Of a stretch of 60,650 nt of DNA, positions 9,377 to 17,096 are shown one piece after another (position 1 is the first letter of the stretch; every line of letters begins with the position of its first letter). Position numbers and translations under genes: made by a program. The notes beneath the pieces were generated by a model, which saw only the letters and a list, made by a program, of their open reading frames with translations, ran no database searches and was not told the DNA's origin. This DNA is from Ruania rhizosphaerae. Lineage in GTDB: Bacteria; Actinomycetota; Actinomycetes; Actinomycetales; Beutenbergiaceae. The stretch spans positions 1 to 60,650 of the forward strand of contig NZ_VSMB01000020.1 of NCBI RefSeq assembly GCF_009805705.1. The letters are read 5' to 3'.

Positions 9377-9441
9377 GCAACGACACGGACGCGCACATCT
9401 GCGGCTGCCTGAGCCTGCAGACCACGTATCCGTGTCGTTGC
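9377..9441. terminator. Inverted repeat after hppA, possible terminator
   Basis: 13-bp perfect arms at 9377-9389 (GCAACGACACGGA) and 9429-9441, separated by 39 bp, begin 15 bp after the hppA stop. The loop is long and there is no T-run, so termination is only a guess; it could also be a remnant repeat. Confidence 0.4.
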
Positions 9442-9491
9442 GGTCACGGACTCCACTCGTCGACCGATGCGGCGAGGCTTAGCATCAGGTC

Positions 9492-10319
9492 ATGGCTACC
9501 GCCCGCACGTACCCCGGCCCTGCCCGCACCGCCCTCATCACCGGCGCCTCCCGCGGGATCGGACGCCACCTCGCCGTCGGTCTCGCCGATGCTGGCCTGG
9601 ACGTCGCCCTCCTCGCCCGGGACTCGGGTCGGCTGCAGGAGGTCGCCCACGAGATCTCCTCCCACGGGCGCAAGGCGCTCGTCCTGACGGCGGACGTCAC
9701 CGATACCGACGCCGTCACCCGGGCGGTGGCCACCGCCGAGCAGGAGCTGGGCTCGGTGGACCTGCTCATCAACAACGCCGGGGTGATCGATGCGGAGGTG
9801 CCGCTCTGGGAGGCCGACCCGCAGGAGGTGCGGCAGGTACTGGACGTCAATGTCTACGGTGCGTTCCTGGTAGCCCGGGCGACGGTGCCGGGGATGCTCC
9901 TGCGCGGCGGGGGCCGGGTGGTTGACCTCAGCTCCGGCGCGGGCGTGCGGGACATGGACGTCATGGCCGGCTACAACATCGCCAAGACTGCGCTCTTCCG
10001 CATCGGCGGCGGGTTGCACGAGGCCGGGTACGAGCGTGGCCTACGCGCCTTCGAGGTGGCACCCGGGGTGGTCGCCACCGAGATGACGGCCGGCATGATC
10101 GCTCACGCGGACCGCACCGACTGGACGCCGCCGGAGGCCGTGACCGCGATCATCCGCGCGATCGCGACCGGCGAGCTGGATCATCTCTCCGGCTGCTACC
10201 TGCGGGCCGGGACCGACACGGTCGAGGATCTACGGGCGCGTGCTGCAGCCGCGACTGACGGGCAGCCCACTGGACGCCGCCTGACTGTCACGGATTGGGA
10301 GAGTCCTCTGGGGCAATGA
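9492..10319 (+). CDS. Short-chain dehydrogenase/reductase
   Basis: A 275-residue classical SDR, NAD(P)-dependent. The cofactor loop is TGASRGIGRHLA (about residues 17-28), NNAGV lies near residue 95, and the catalytic Ser-Tyr-Lys is in DLSSGAG followed by Tyr161-x-x-x-Lys165 (GYNIAK). After the Rossmann core comes a region with PPEAV and GCYLRAGTDTVEDL, as in SDRs that act on small alcohols or sugars; the substrate cannot be told. It stands alone between the pyrophosphatase and the accessory island, and appears to be the last core gene before that island. Confidence 0.88.
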   Translation: MATARTYPGPARTALITGASRGIGRHLAVGLADAGLDVALLARDSGRLQEVAHEISSHGRKALVLTADVTDTDAVTRAVATAEQELGSVDLLINNAGVIDAEVPLWEADPQEVRQVLDVNVYGAFLVARATVPGMLLRGGGRVVDLSSGAGVRDMDVMAGYNIAKTALFRIGGGLHEAGYERGLRAFEVAPGVVATEMTAGMIAHADRTDWTPPEAVTAIIRAIATGELDHLSGCYLRAGTDTVEDLRARAAAATDGQPTGRRLTVTDWESPLGQ

Positions 10320-10377
10320 CCGGTGCGCGCGGCTACTCGCCACCTCTCGTGCCTGGCACCGTCTCGACATGAGCGGT

Positions 10378-11447
10378 TCAGCGGGTGGCCTGGCTCGTGA
10401 CAGGTGTCCACAGCCGGTCGAGGGGCATGACGTGGAGGCGGTCGGCATAGGTGTAGGAGCGAGTCCCGGTGGTGAAGACGACTCCGCCCGCGAACCGTGG
10501 ACCAAGGAGATCGCGCAACTGGGCCAGACCGCGAAAGTCGGAGCCGGGTGCGCGTTCGTTGGCCTTGACCTCGAACGCGAGGACGGTTCCGTCATCGTAC
10601 TCGACCACCACGTCGACCTCGGCGCCATCGCTGGTTCGCCAGTGACCGACGGTCACCGCCTCATCGAGCCAGGACAGTTGCTTGCGGATCTCTCCGACGA
10701 TGAAGGTTTCCAGCAGGTGCCCGAAGTCGGTCAGTGATGCCGGGTCAAGTCCTGCGAGCTTGTCGGGTGTGAGCCGCAGGAGTCGGGCGGCCAGGCCGGA
10801 GTCGACGACGTGGACCTTGGGTTTGGCGCTCACTCGCGAGCGCAGTGTCTTGCCCCAAGCTGGCAGTCGTACGACGAGGAAGAGGTCCTCGAGCAGCCTG
10901 AGGTGACTGTCGGCGGTGGCCCGGCTGACGCCTAGCTTGTCCGCAGTGGCGGAGGTGTTCACGAGTTGCCCGGTCTGCGCAGCGAGCAGGCCCAGCAGGT
11001 CCGTCATTGCTTGTCGTTCACGGATCCGGCTCAGTTCGAGAGCGTCTCGTTCGACCGATGCCCGTACGAAGTCGTCGAACCAGCGCGCTCGAGCCGAGCC
11101 GGAACGCCGCACTGCCAGGGGTAGCCCCGGCGCAGACGCGTTCCACGTAGTCCTGGCGGACGGTCTCGGAGGTCGGGATCTGCCCGACCGCGCCGTCAGG
11201 GTCGGCCCTGAGCGCCTCGAGCAGGTTCTCCCGGACTCCGGCGACCGCCGCCAGGTTCCCGACGACCGCCTCACGCACCTCGACGTCGTCCAGGTCGAGA
11301 ACCGACCCTCGGGGGTCGGCTGCGAATCTACGCAGCACCGTGGATTCACCCACCGAGCGGGCCGTGCAATGCGATCACCGGTTCCACGGCGACCAGATCA
11401 GCCAGGCGCTCGCTGAGTCTGCGTGGCACGAGCGATTCCAGAACCAT
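10378..11447 (-). pseudogene. Degraded AAA ATPase with DUF4143 domain
   Basis: Remains of an ATPase of the AAA_14/DUF4143 type found in accessory regions. The reading starts at ATG 11447 with SLVPRRLSERLADLV and ends at HGP, just before the P-loop. A 2-base loss near 11357 then shifts the frame; GESTVLRRFAADPRG continues in another frame. The segment expected to carry Walker B (IDEYQH type) is absent: the sequence jumps from VVGNLAAV to AGVRENLLEALRADP. A second frameshift near 11121-11131 moves into the intact C-terminal part (ARWFDDFVRASVERDALELSRI to the end), which holds the HTH-like SRATADSHLRLLEDLFLV and the nuclease-fold-like EVDVVVEYDDGTVLAFEVKA. Two frameshifts and a lost catalytic region make it a pseudogene. 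Confidence 0.85.
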
Positions 11448-11808
11448 GGCACGAACTCAGCAGACATGAAGCCCACTACCTAGCAAATGTGAGTCACCGT
11501 ACTGAGCAAACGTGAGCCGTTGAACGAAGCAACTATGCGAGCAGCTCGCCTTGCGACGTGGAGCAGGGGTGCCGACGCGCCAATGGCACGGGGGCAACGC
11601 CGCGTAGGAATACGGAGCCCTGCTCGACATCGACGCGGGTTGAGCGCGACGGTCCGGCTCGTGCGGCATAGCGCTTCCACACGAACAGGCGAGAATCCGG
11701 CCAGGGAATTTGTGGAGGGGTCGGTCGCTCCGGGCCGCCGGATGAGGATCCCCGTTCGGACCGACACGCAGATCAACACATCGTTTGATCGACCTCTACT
11801 GTCGTGTC
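11448..11808. other. Intergenic region at the island's left side
   Basis: No convincing gene. Two near-identical 12-mers AGCAAA(T/C)GTGAG lie at 11482-11493 and 11505-11516, 23 bp apart. The last 60 bases probably hold the promoter of the gene at 11809. Open frames here lack ribosome binding sites and recognisable motifs. Confidence 0.6.
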
Positions 11809-12255
11809 ATGTTGAGCGACTTCCTCATCGGAGCGGGCGCCTCCGCGTTGACGGGCCTCGGCCTGTGGGCCTTCCTGCCGCGAGGAGTCGCGCTCACACG
11901 CCGATACGGAAACGAGCCTGAGACGTGGATTCTCCAAAACATCTCGCCTGTGCCTGTGCGGATAATCTCGGTCGAGTGGCAGGGAGTCGACACGATGACA
12001 GGCGACCGGATCTTGTGGCAAGCGGTCCCCGTCGGTGCGCAACACGACGCTGCCGTGAGGATCGTTCCGGCCGAGGACGACCGCTTCTACGCGCTGACCC
12101 TCGAGCACGAACGGTGGTCTGGCTTCGTAGTGCGGCCAGGCGACAGTCTCCACGCGAGGGTTCTATCGAACCGCACGGTACGGATTCGATACCGCCGGGA
12201 AGGATGGACTGGCCTCTTCGAGCGGCGTGAGATCCGGATCGACGGCGGCACGTGA
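11809..12255 (+). CDS. Membrane-anchored protein of unknown function, coupled to nuclease-like gene
   Basis: A 148-residue protein starting at ATG 11809. A single N-terminal membrane helix (about residues 4-23, FLIGAGASALTGLGLWAF) is followed by a cytoplasmic or outward beta-rich domain (ETWILQNISPVPVRIISVEW; AVRIVPAEDDRFYALTLEHERW; RTVRIRYRREGW). No family is recognised. An upstream TTG at 11785 in the same frame is possible but would put the hydrophobic helix further in. The gene ends in a GTGA overlap with the nuclease-like gene, so the two are co-translated and probably work together. Most likely part of an accessory module. Confidence 0.65.
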   Translation: MLSDFLIGAGASALTGLGLWAFLPRGVALTRRYGNEPETWILQNISPVPVRIISVEWQGVDTMTGDRILWQAVPVGAQHDAAVRIVPAEDDRFYALTLEHERWSGFVVRPGDSLHARVLSNRTVRIRYRREGWTGLFERREIRIDGGT

Positions 12256-13805
12256 GCATCGGCACCAACCGGGATACTCGACACGTGGCCAAGTCTGAGA
12301 AGAAGACCAAGAAGGCGAAGGCGGCCCCAAGGTGGGAAGCCGACCCCGCCGGCGTCTTCTTCAGCGACCGGTTCAACGTCAACCCGGCGGTCCTCGACAA
12401 GTACGGGGCGTTCGACATCTCTGTAGTCTCCGACCTCCCGGTCTTCATCGACCCCTTCTTGCTGTTCAACAGCAGCAACAGGAAGTACGCGGCGCTCCAC
12501 CACCAGATCCTTGACTACCTGCGGTTCTTGCGCGACCAGGCCTCCGACGACCTCGACCCTGGCCTCATCAAGAGCTGGTACACGTTTCGAGAGGTCAGGC
12601 AGAACTGGCTCGGCTTCACCGTCGGTGGCAACGACGGGCGCGGCCTCGGTCCCAAGTTCGCCAAGGCTCTGCACGCGGCGCTCGGCGAGATTCTTAAGAA
12701 CTTCGGCGACGAGACCATCACCAGCTCTAGCCACCTGGAGAAGCTCGCACTCATCCGGCCCGGTGTCGGCCGGGACAGCATCTCCGACTTCGCGACCAAC
12801 CTCATCAAGCACTTCCTGCTCGACTACACCGAGCAGTTCGCGAGGAAGCACTTAGCCGAGAGCGATGTCAAGCAGGTGACGGTCGAGCGCGCCGCGTTCA
12901 ACTACGGCACCGAGACGTGGATGTCCCGCACCTACGCCCTCCCGTGGACCGAGGGTGACTTCGTCATCCTCACCCCGACTGACCTGCTTACCAGGGACGA
13001 GACCTGGATCAACCGCGCCGACATGCTCAGGAGCTTCGACCGCCTGCCCGGCGTCGTCGACAACGACCAACTCCGGGCTGACGTCAACCGGTACTTCAAG
13101 TCCATACTCACTCGAAAGCCCACCCAACTTGAGCGCGACCGTGCCCGCACAGCCACGATCACCGCCTTCCCTGAGCTAATCGACTGCTACATCAAGCTCA
13201 AGGAAGACACTGGCGACCAAGCTGTCGCCACCAGCAAGGAGAAGGTCGGCAGTACCCTGCGCCTGGTGCGGCAGGTGCAAGTCGCTGCACGCGACATCAC
13301 CGATAAGACCGACCTGTTCGAGAAGCCGTGGACGTCCTTCGACGAGGCCCTGGCCGCTGTGCACATCTTCAAGGACTACGTTGAGAACCAGGACGGGTAC
13401 CGGATCATCAACCGCGGCGACGGGAAACCGTTTGCGAGCGAAGCTGAGGTGCAGGCATTCTTCGGCCTCCTGCTCCAGGCCAGCCGGTTCGACGTCAACC
13501 GCGAACCGAACAACGGCCGCGGTCCCGTGGACTTCAAGCTCTCGATGGGCTTGGACAAAAGTCTCATCGAGTTCAAGCTCGCGAAGAGCAGCAGCCTCGA
13601 ACGGAACCTGTCCAACCAGGTCGACATCTACGAGACGGCGAACAAGACGAAGAAATCGGTGTTCGTCGTCATCTGCTACACCGCAGCCGACAAGACCAAG
13701 GTCAACCGCGTCATCAAGAGGCTGAAACTCGACCAGCCCGACGCCCGCCCGCTCGTGGTCGTCGACGCGCGCGCCGGCAACAAGCCGTCCGCCTCCAAGG
13801 CCTGA
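12252..13805 (+). CDS. PD-(D/E)XK nuclease-like protein of unknown family
   Basis: A 517-residue protein. The N-terminal 20-35 residues are Lys-rich. The large middle part has no fold I can name (FSDRFNVNPAVLDKYGAFDIS; VFIDPFLLFNSSNRKY). The C-terminal part carries a PD-(D/E)XK-type pattern: Glu399 in SEAEVQAFF, Asp427 in GPVDFK, Glu440-x-Lys442 in LIEFKLAKSS, then NQVDIYETANK and a beta strand SVFVVICY. I infer a nuclease or nuclease-derived domain. It is coupled by a 4-bp overlap (GTGA) to the membrane-anchored protein upstream, which fits an antiviral effector with a membrane partner, but that role is unproven. A GTG at 12285 is an alternative start. Confidence 0.7.
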   Translation: MSIGTNRDTRHVAKSEKKTKKAKAAPRWEADPAGVFFSDRFNVNPAVLDKYGAFDISVVSDLPVFIDPFLLFNSSNRKYAALHHQILDYLRFLRDQASDDLDPGLIKSWYTFREVRQNWLGFTVGGNDGRGLGPKFAKALHAALGEILKNFGDETITSSSHLEKLALIRPGVGRDSISDFATNLIKHFLLDYTEQFARKHLAESDVKQVTVERAAFNYGTETWMSRTYALPWTEGDFVILTPTDLLTRDETWINRADMLRSFDRLPGVVDNDQLRADVNRYFKSILTRKPTQLERDRARTATITAFPELIDCYIKLKEDTGDQAVATSKEKVGSTLRLVRQVQVAARDITDKTDLFEKPWTSFDEALAAVHIFKDYVENQDGYRIINRGDGKPFASEAEVQAFFGLLLQASRFDVNREPNNGRGPVDFKLSMGLDKSLIEFKLAKSSSLERNLSNQVDIYETANKTKKSVFVVICYTAADKTKVNRVIKRLKLDQPDARPLVVVDARAGNKPSASKA

Positions 13806-14339
13806 CTCCGGACCAATTCTGGCCGCGAGGTTCGAATCACGTTACTGAGTTACCCCGGCCACCCGGCGTCCTGCCCCGATGTAGGGGTGCAGTGCGTCAA
13901 TCTGGGCGGCATGCAGCGGTACTCGCGCCGCATGTGTCATTCCGACCCGCAAGCCGAACCTGCCGGGGCGGAGTCGGCTCAGGTCGGTCAGTGCGTCGGT
14001 CAGGGGATCCCTGAACACTGCCAGCCGTGTCCACCGGCGGCGAGAAGAACGTGGGCTGGTCGATCGACCTACCGGTGCGGGCGTCGCGTATCGAACGCCT
14101 CCTTCCGAGTGCGCTCTTGCTCGGCGCACCGCTTCCGCCGATCTAGCTAGTCGGACCCTCGGGACTGGACCGGCTGAAGTCCGAGCTTGCCAGTACCGTT
14201 GTCCACTGGCAGAGCAACGCACGACGTGTGCGTGTCGATCCTTTGCCACAGACGGCCCCTCGGTACGCTGAACCGAGCGGATTGATGAGTGGCCGCGCTC
14301 ATACCCGCGATACCTGTGTGCGTCCAGCCGGGAGTGCTC
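13806..14339. other. 534-bp gap within the island
   Basis: No confident gene. The minus strand between about 13851 and 14040 reads as a plausible but unrecognised coding fragment ending at 13842 (RRRWTRLAVFRDPLTDALTD; AAQIDALHPYIGAGRRVAG), without a convincing start; it may be the 3' remnant of a deleted gene. The last 100 bases should hold the promoter for the operon starting at 14340. Confidence 0.5.
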
Positions 14340-15290
14340 GTGGCGATATGCGTTGAGGAAGACACGCTAGACGACGTCATGCGCCAAGCTATCGGACAGT
14401 TGCTGGAGGCCGGTGAGAGACCGGACGTGAGTCAAACTCGGGGCGGGAACATCGAATCCCTCGGTGCGCGTCTTCAATTGAACAACCCGAGGGCCCGCCT
14501 GAGCAGAACTGAGTCACGCCGCAAGGTTCCGACCGCGATCGCTGAGCTCGCCTGGTACCTGAGTGGATCTGATAGTGCAGCAGCGATCGCGCCGTGGATC
14601 GGCGTGTACACCCAAGAGGCTGAACCAGACGGACGAGTTCACGGCGCGTACGGGCCCCGACTGTTCGGAGCCGAAAGCGGCGCACAGTTCGAGCGGGTTG
14701 TCCAGATGCTCAGAGAGTCCCCCGGCACGCGACGCGCGGTGATCGCCATCTTCGACCGGAACGACAACTACGGAGACCGCAAGGAGAACGTGCCCTGCAC
14801 GTGCACGCTGCAGTTCCTCTGCCGAAACAATCGTCTGCACATGGTGACGAGCATGCGTTCGAACGATGCGGTGCTCGGGCTCCCACATGACGTGTTCGCG
14901 TTCACGATGTTGCAGGAGGTAGCGGCCCGCGAGCTCGACCTGGACCTCGGCGTGTATATTCACCAAGCAGCGAGCTTTCACCTCTACGACAATCACGTTT
15001 CGATGGCGGAGGCATTCCTCGCCGAAGGTTGGCAAGCAACGACGGAGATGCCACCGATACCCCGGGGCTCACAGGCGGCGTCGCTAGGGGGCTTGGTGGC
15101 GGCCGAGCAGCAGATCCGCGAGGGGGTGCGGTTCGAGATGTTGACCATGCCGGCTGAGCCGTACTGGGCTGATCTTGTGCGTATCCTTGCCTGGGAGACG
15201 GCACGTAAGGAGCGCGACATTGCAGCAATGCAAGCGATAGCTGTCACCCTTGTAAACGACGAACTGAGGGAGTTCGCACTGCTAACCTAA
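14340..15290 (+). CDS. Thymidylate synthase-family enzyme, probably acting on dCMP
   Basis: A 316-residue protein of the thymidylate synthase / deoxynucleotide hydroxymethylase fold. Key parts: RGGNIESLGARLQLNNPRA near the N-terminus; VHGAYGPRLFG; the nucleophile region NVPCTCTLQF with Cys153; the phosphate-binding R173-S in MRSND; GLPHD; and FHLYDNH near residue 224. In thymidylate synthase the base-reading residue after GLPF is Asn; here the matching residue is Asp184 (GLPHD), as in dCMP hydroxymethylase. That suggests a cytosine nucleotide substrate and methylation or hydroxymethylation at C5. The nucleophile is followed by Thr rather than His. GTG 14340 follows GGGAG (14330-14334); the frame extends up to GTG 14289. 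It is the first gene of a three-gene operon, 23 bp before the next. Confidence 0.82.
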   Translation: MAICVEEDTLDDVMRQAIGQLLEAGERPDVSQTRGGNIESLGARLQLNNPRARLSRTESRRKVPTAIAELAWYLSGSDSAAAIAPWIGVYTQEAEPDGRVHGAYGPRLFGAESGAQFERVVQMLRESPGTRRAVIAIFDRNDNYGDRKENVPCTCTLQFLCRNNRLHMVTSMRSNDAVLGLPHDVFAFTMLQEVAARELDLDLGVYIHQAASFHLYDNHVSMAEAFLAEGWQATTEMPPIPRGSQAASLGGLVAAEQQIREGVRFEMLTMPAEPYWADLVRILAWETARKERDIAAMQAIAVTLVNDELREFALLT

Positions 15291-15313
15291 CGCATGCCGC
15301 CCATGCTCTTAGA

Positions 15314-16192
15314 GTGAGAACTGAAATTCATCCTGTCAACCTCGACCCGAATAGGCACCCGCCGATGTATTCGTCTATGGCCCGCTTGCTCGAGCTGCTC
15401 GTCACGCAGACTCGCGAATCCACGGTGATCAGCTGGGCTGGTCCCGTGCCGTTTTTTGGCGATTTAAGTTCGGCCAAGGTAGCCACAGTGGGCATCAACC
15501 CGAGCAATCTTGAGTTCGTGACGAATGATGGCGTAGAATTGGACCAAGAAGCACGGCGACTCCACACGTTAAGATCATTGGGAATCTCGAGTTGGGATGC
15601 AGCCGACGGCACTCATGTTCGTGCGCTAGTCCGGACGTGCGAGAGGTATTTCACTCGCAATCCTTATCGACGATGGTTCGATGTGCTTGAGCGATCGATG
15701 GCTCCGTCAGGTTACTCATACTACCCCCTTGGTGAGCGTCGCATGTGTCACCTGGACCTTGTGCCGTTCGCCACGTCAGAAAAGTGGGCCTACTTGCCTC
15801 CGGCAAACAGACGTGCACTCGTCGATCAGGGACGGGAGGCGATGGCGGAGTTGATTCGCGACTCGCCTCTGGAGTTCCTAATACTGAACGGCCGCTCGGT
15901 CGTCACCGAGTTCGAGACATTCGCTGGGGTTCGTCTGGATGCGCACCTGAGGGACGACTGGTCGCTGCCGCGACGCGACGGCAGCCAGGTCGAAGGTATG
16001 CTGTACACAGGTCAGATCGACAGGCTCGGCTCAATCGAGTTCGAACGGTCCGTACAGGTGATCGGATACAATCATAATTTGCAAAGCAGTTTCGGTGTGA
16101 CGTCGACTGCGATGCGAGCTATCGGCGAATATGTGGGTGATCAAATTGCCAGTGCGACCAATAGTAAGGCCTGCAGACCGACCCCTGTATGA
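15314..16192 (+). CDS. Unknown protein with weak uracil-DNA-glycosylase-like motifs
   Basis: A 292-residue protein starting at GTG 15314. The strand-loop VATVGINPSNLEF (Gly60-Ile-Asn-Pro-Ser64), a polar CHLDLVPFAT segment (His146, Asp148), LEFLILNGRSVV, and a late VIGYNHNLQSS motif (Gly251, His254) are arranged like the motifs of the uracil-DNA-glycosylase superfamily, but the match is weak and from memory. The region has clearly lower GC than its neighbours (runs such as TTTTTT and ATCATAATTT), a sign of transfer. It lies between the thymidylate-synthase-like gene and the aGPT-Pplase-like gene and overlaps the latter by 40-60 bp, so it is co-translated with it. A role in recognising or processing a modified base is inferred from context only. 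Confidence 0.6.
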   Translation: MRTEIHPVNLDPNRHPPMYSSMARLLELLVTQTRESTVISWAGPVPFFGDLSSAKVATVGINPSNLEFVTNDGVELDQEARRLHTLRSLGISSWDAADGTHVRALVRTCERYFTRNPYRRWFDVLERSMAPSGYSYYPLGERRMCHLDLVPFATSEKWAYLPPANRRALVDQGREAMAELIRDSPLEFLILNGRSVVTEFETFAGVRLDAHLRDDWSLPRRDGSQVEGMLYTGQIDRLGSIEFERSVQVIGYNHNLQSSFGVTSTAMRAIGEYVGDQIASATNSKACRPTPV

Positions 16193-17096
16193 AAAAATAC
16201 TGGCCGTCTTGGAGACGTTCGATCCTTCGATCGAGGCGCTCCCAGGTATCGCAGATCGGGATTCCCGAGAGTGCCTGACGGCGCAGTTGATCGAGAGCAT
16301 GAGGCGCCGGCGATTCGTAGTCGAATACTTGCGCAGCGCCAAACTCAGCGACTCGTGCCTAGTCCCCGCGACCGGAAAGTTCGACCCGATCCGTGGTGCA
16401 ATCCTAAAGTCCAGGGACGGCGAACTCGACGAGGCGTGCTGGCTGGTTTTCCTGTCGGTCCAGTTCGGCTACCATCGTAAACGCGGTTGGGATCTTGTGT
16501 CAGCATTCTATGGCCGCGATGGCGGGACCAAGCTGTGGACTTGGGAAGAGGCGAGTAGAGATCTGCCTGGCGTTCGCGCATGGCTGGATGCGAACCGAGC
16601 GCAACTCAGCGCATCGGGACTCGCGTTCGGCAACCACCGCAAGTACGAGAGCCTGTCTGGATCCTCGGGACCGGGCACCGGTTCGGTAGTCTCCAGCTAC
16701 GTCGGCTGGGTCGCGTCGGCTGGCCATGCCGGGGGCAGGCCTGAGGCGGTGTCAGCAGCCAACGGCGAAGAACAGTTCCGGCTCGTGTTCAAGGCCATGA
16801 AGAAGGTCCATCGGTTCGGTCGGATTGCGCGGTTCGACTATTTGACGATGCTTGGCAAGACGGGCGTGTTCCCGGCTCTGGTGCCGGACTCAACGTACTT
16901 AGCGAACGTGAGCGGGCCAAGGGCGGGGGCTTCCCTATTGCTGGATGGCGGCTTGAAATCGCAACACAGTCCGCGTCAACTCGAGAGACGACTGGTCCCG
17001 ATCCGTGAGGCGATTAATGTAACGAACGATGTGTTGGAGGATGCTCTCTGCAACTGGCAGAAGAGCCCTACTGCGTTCGTGCCTTTTCGAGGGTAG
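16131..17096 (+). CDS. Alpha-glutamyl/putrescinyl thymine pyrophosphorylase clade 3-like protein
   Basis: A protein of up to 321 residues. I recognise the pattern of the aGPT-Pplase clade 3 family: LPGIADRDSRECLTAQLIES near residue 38, CWLVFLSVQFGYHRKRGWDL, the hallmark FGNHRKYESL (about residue 166), FGRIARFDYLTMLG, and the C-terminal DALCNWQKSP. The family name comes from enzymes predicted in phages that carry alpha-putrescinyl- or glutamyl-thymine; clade 3 members in bacteria have, to my knowledge, no tested function. The start is uncertain: ATG 16131, GTG 16137 or GTG 16152 all lie inside the preceding gene, and none has a strong ribosome binding site, so coupling is likely. The 3' end overlaps the convergent XRE-ImmA gene by 29 bp. 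Confidence 0.8.
   Translation: MWVIKLPVRPIVRPADRPLYEKILAVLETFDPSIEALPGIADRDSRECLTAQLIESMRRRRFVVEYLRSAKLSDSCLVPATGKFDPIRGAILKSRDGELDEACWLVFLSVQFGYHRKRGWDLVSAFYGRDGGTKLWTWEEASRDLPGVRAWLDANRAQLSASGLAFGNHRKYESLSGSSGPGTGSVVSSYVGWVASAGHAGGRPEAVSAANGEEQFRLVFKAMKKVHRFGRIARFDYLTMLGKTGVFPALVPDSTYLANVSGPRAGASLLLDGGLKSQHSPRQLERRLVPIREAINVTNDVLEDALCNWQKSPTAFVPFRG

Noticed and set aside
13842-14249. 135-residue minus-strand frame
   Set aside because: The last part looks protein-like but there is no start signal, family or motif; reported only as a possible remnant.
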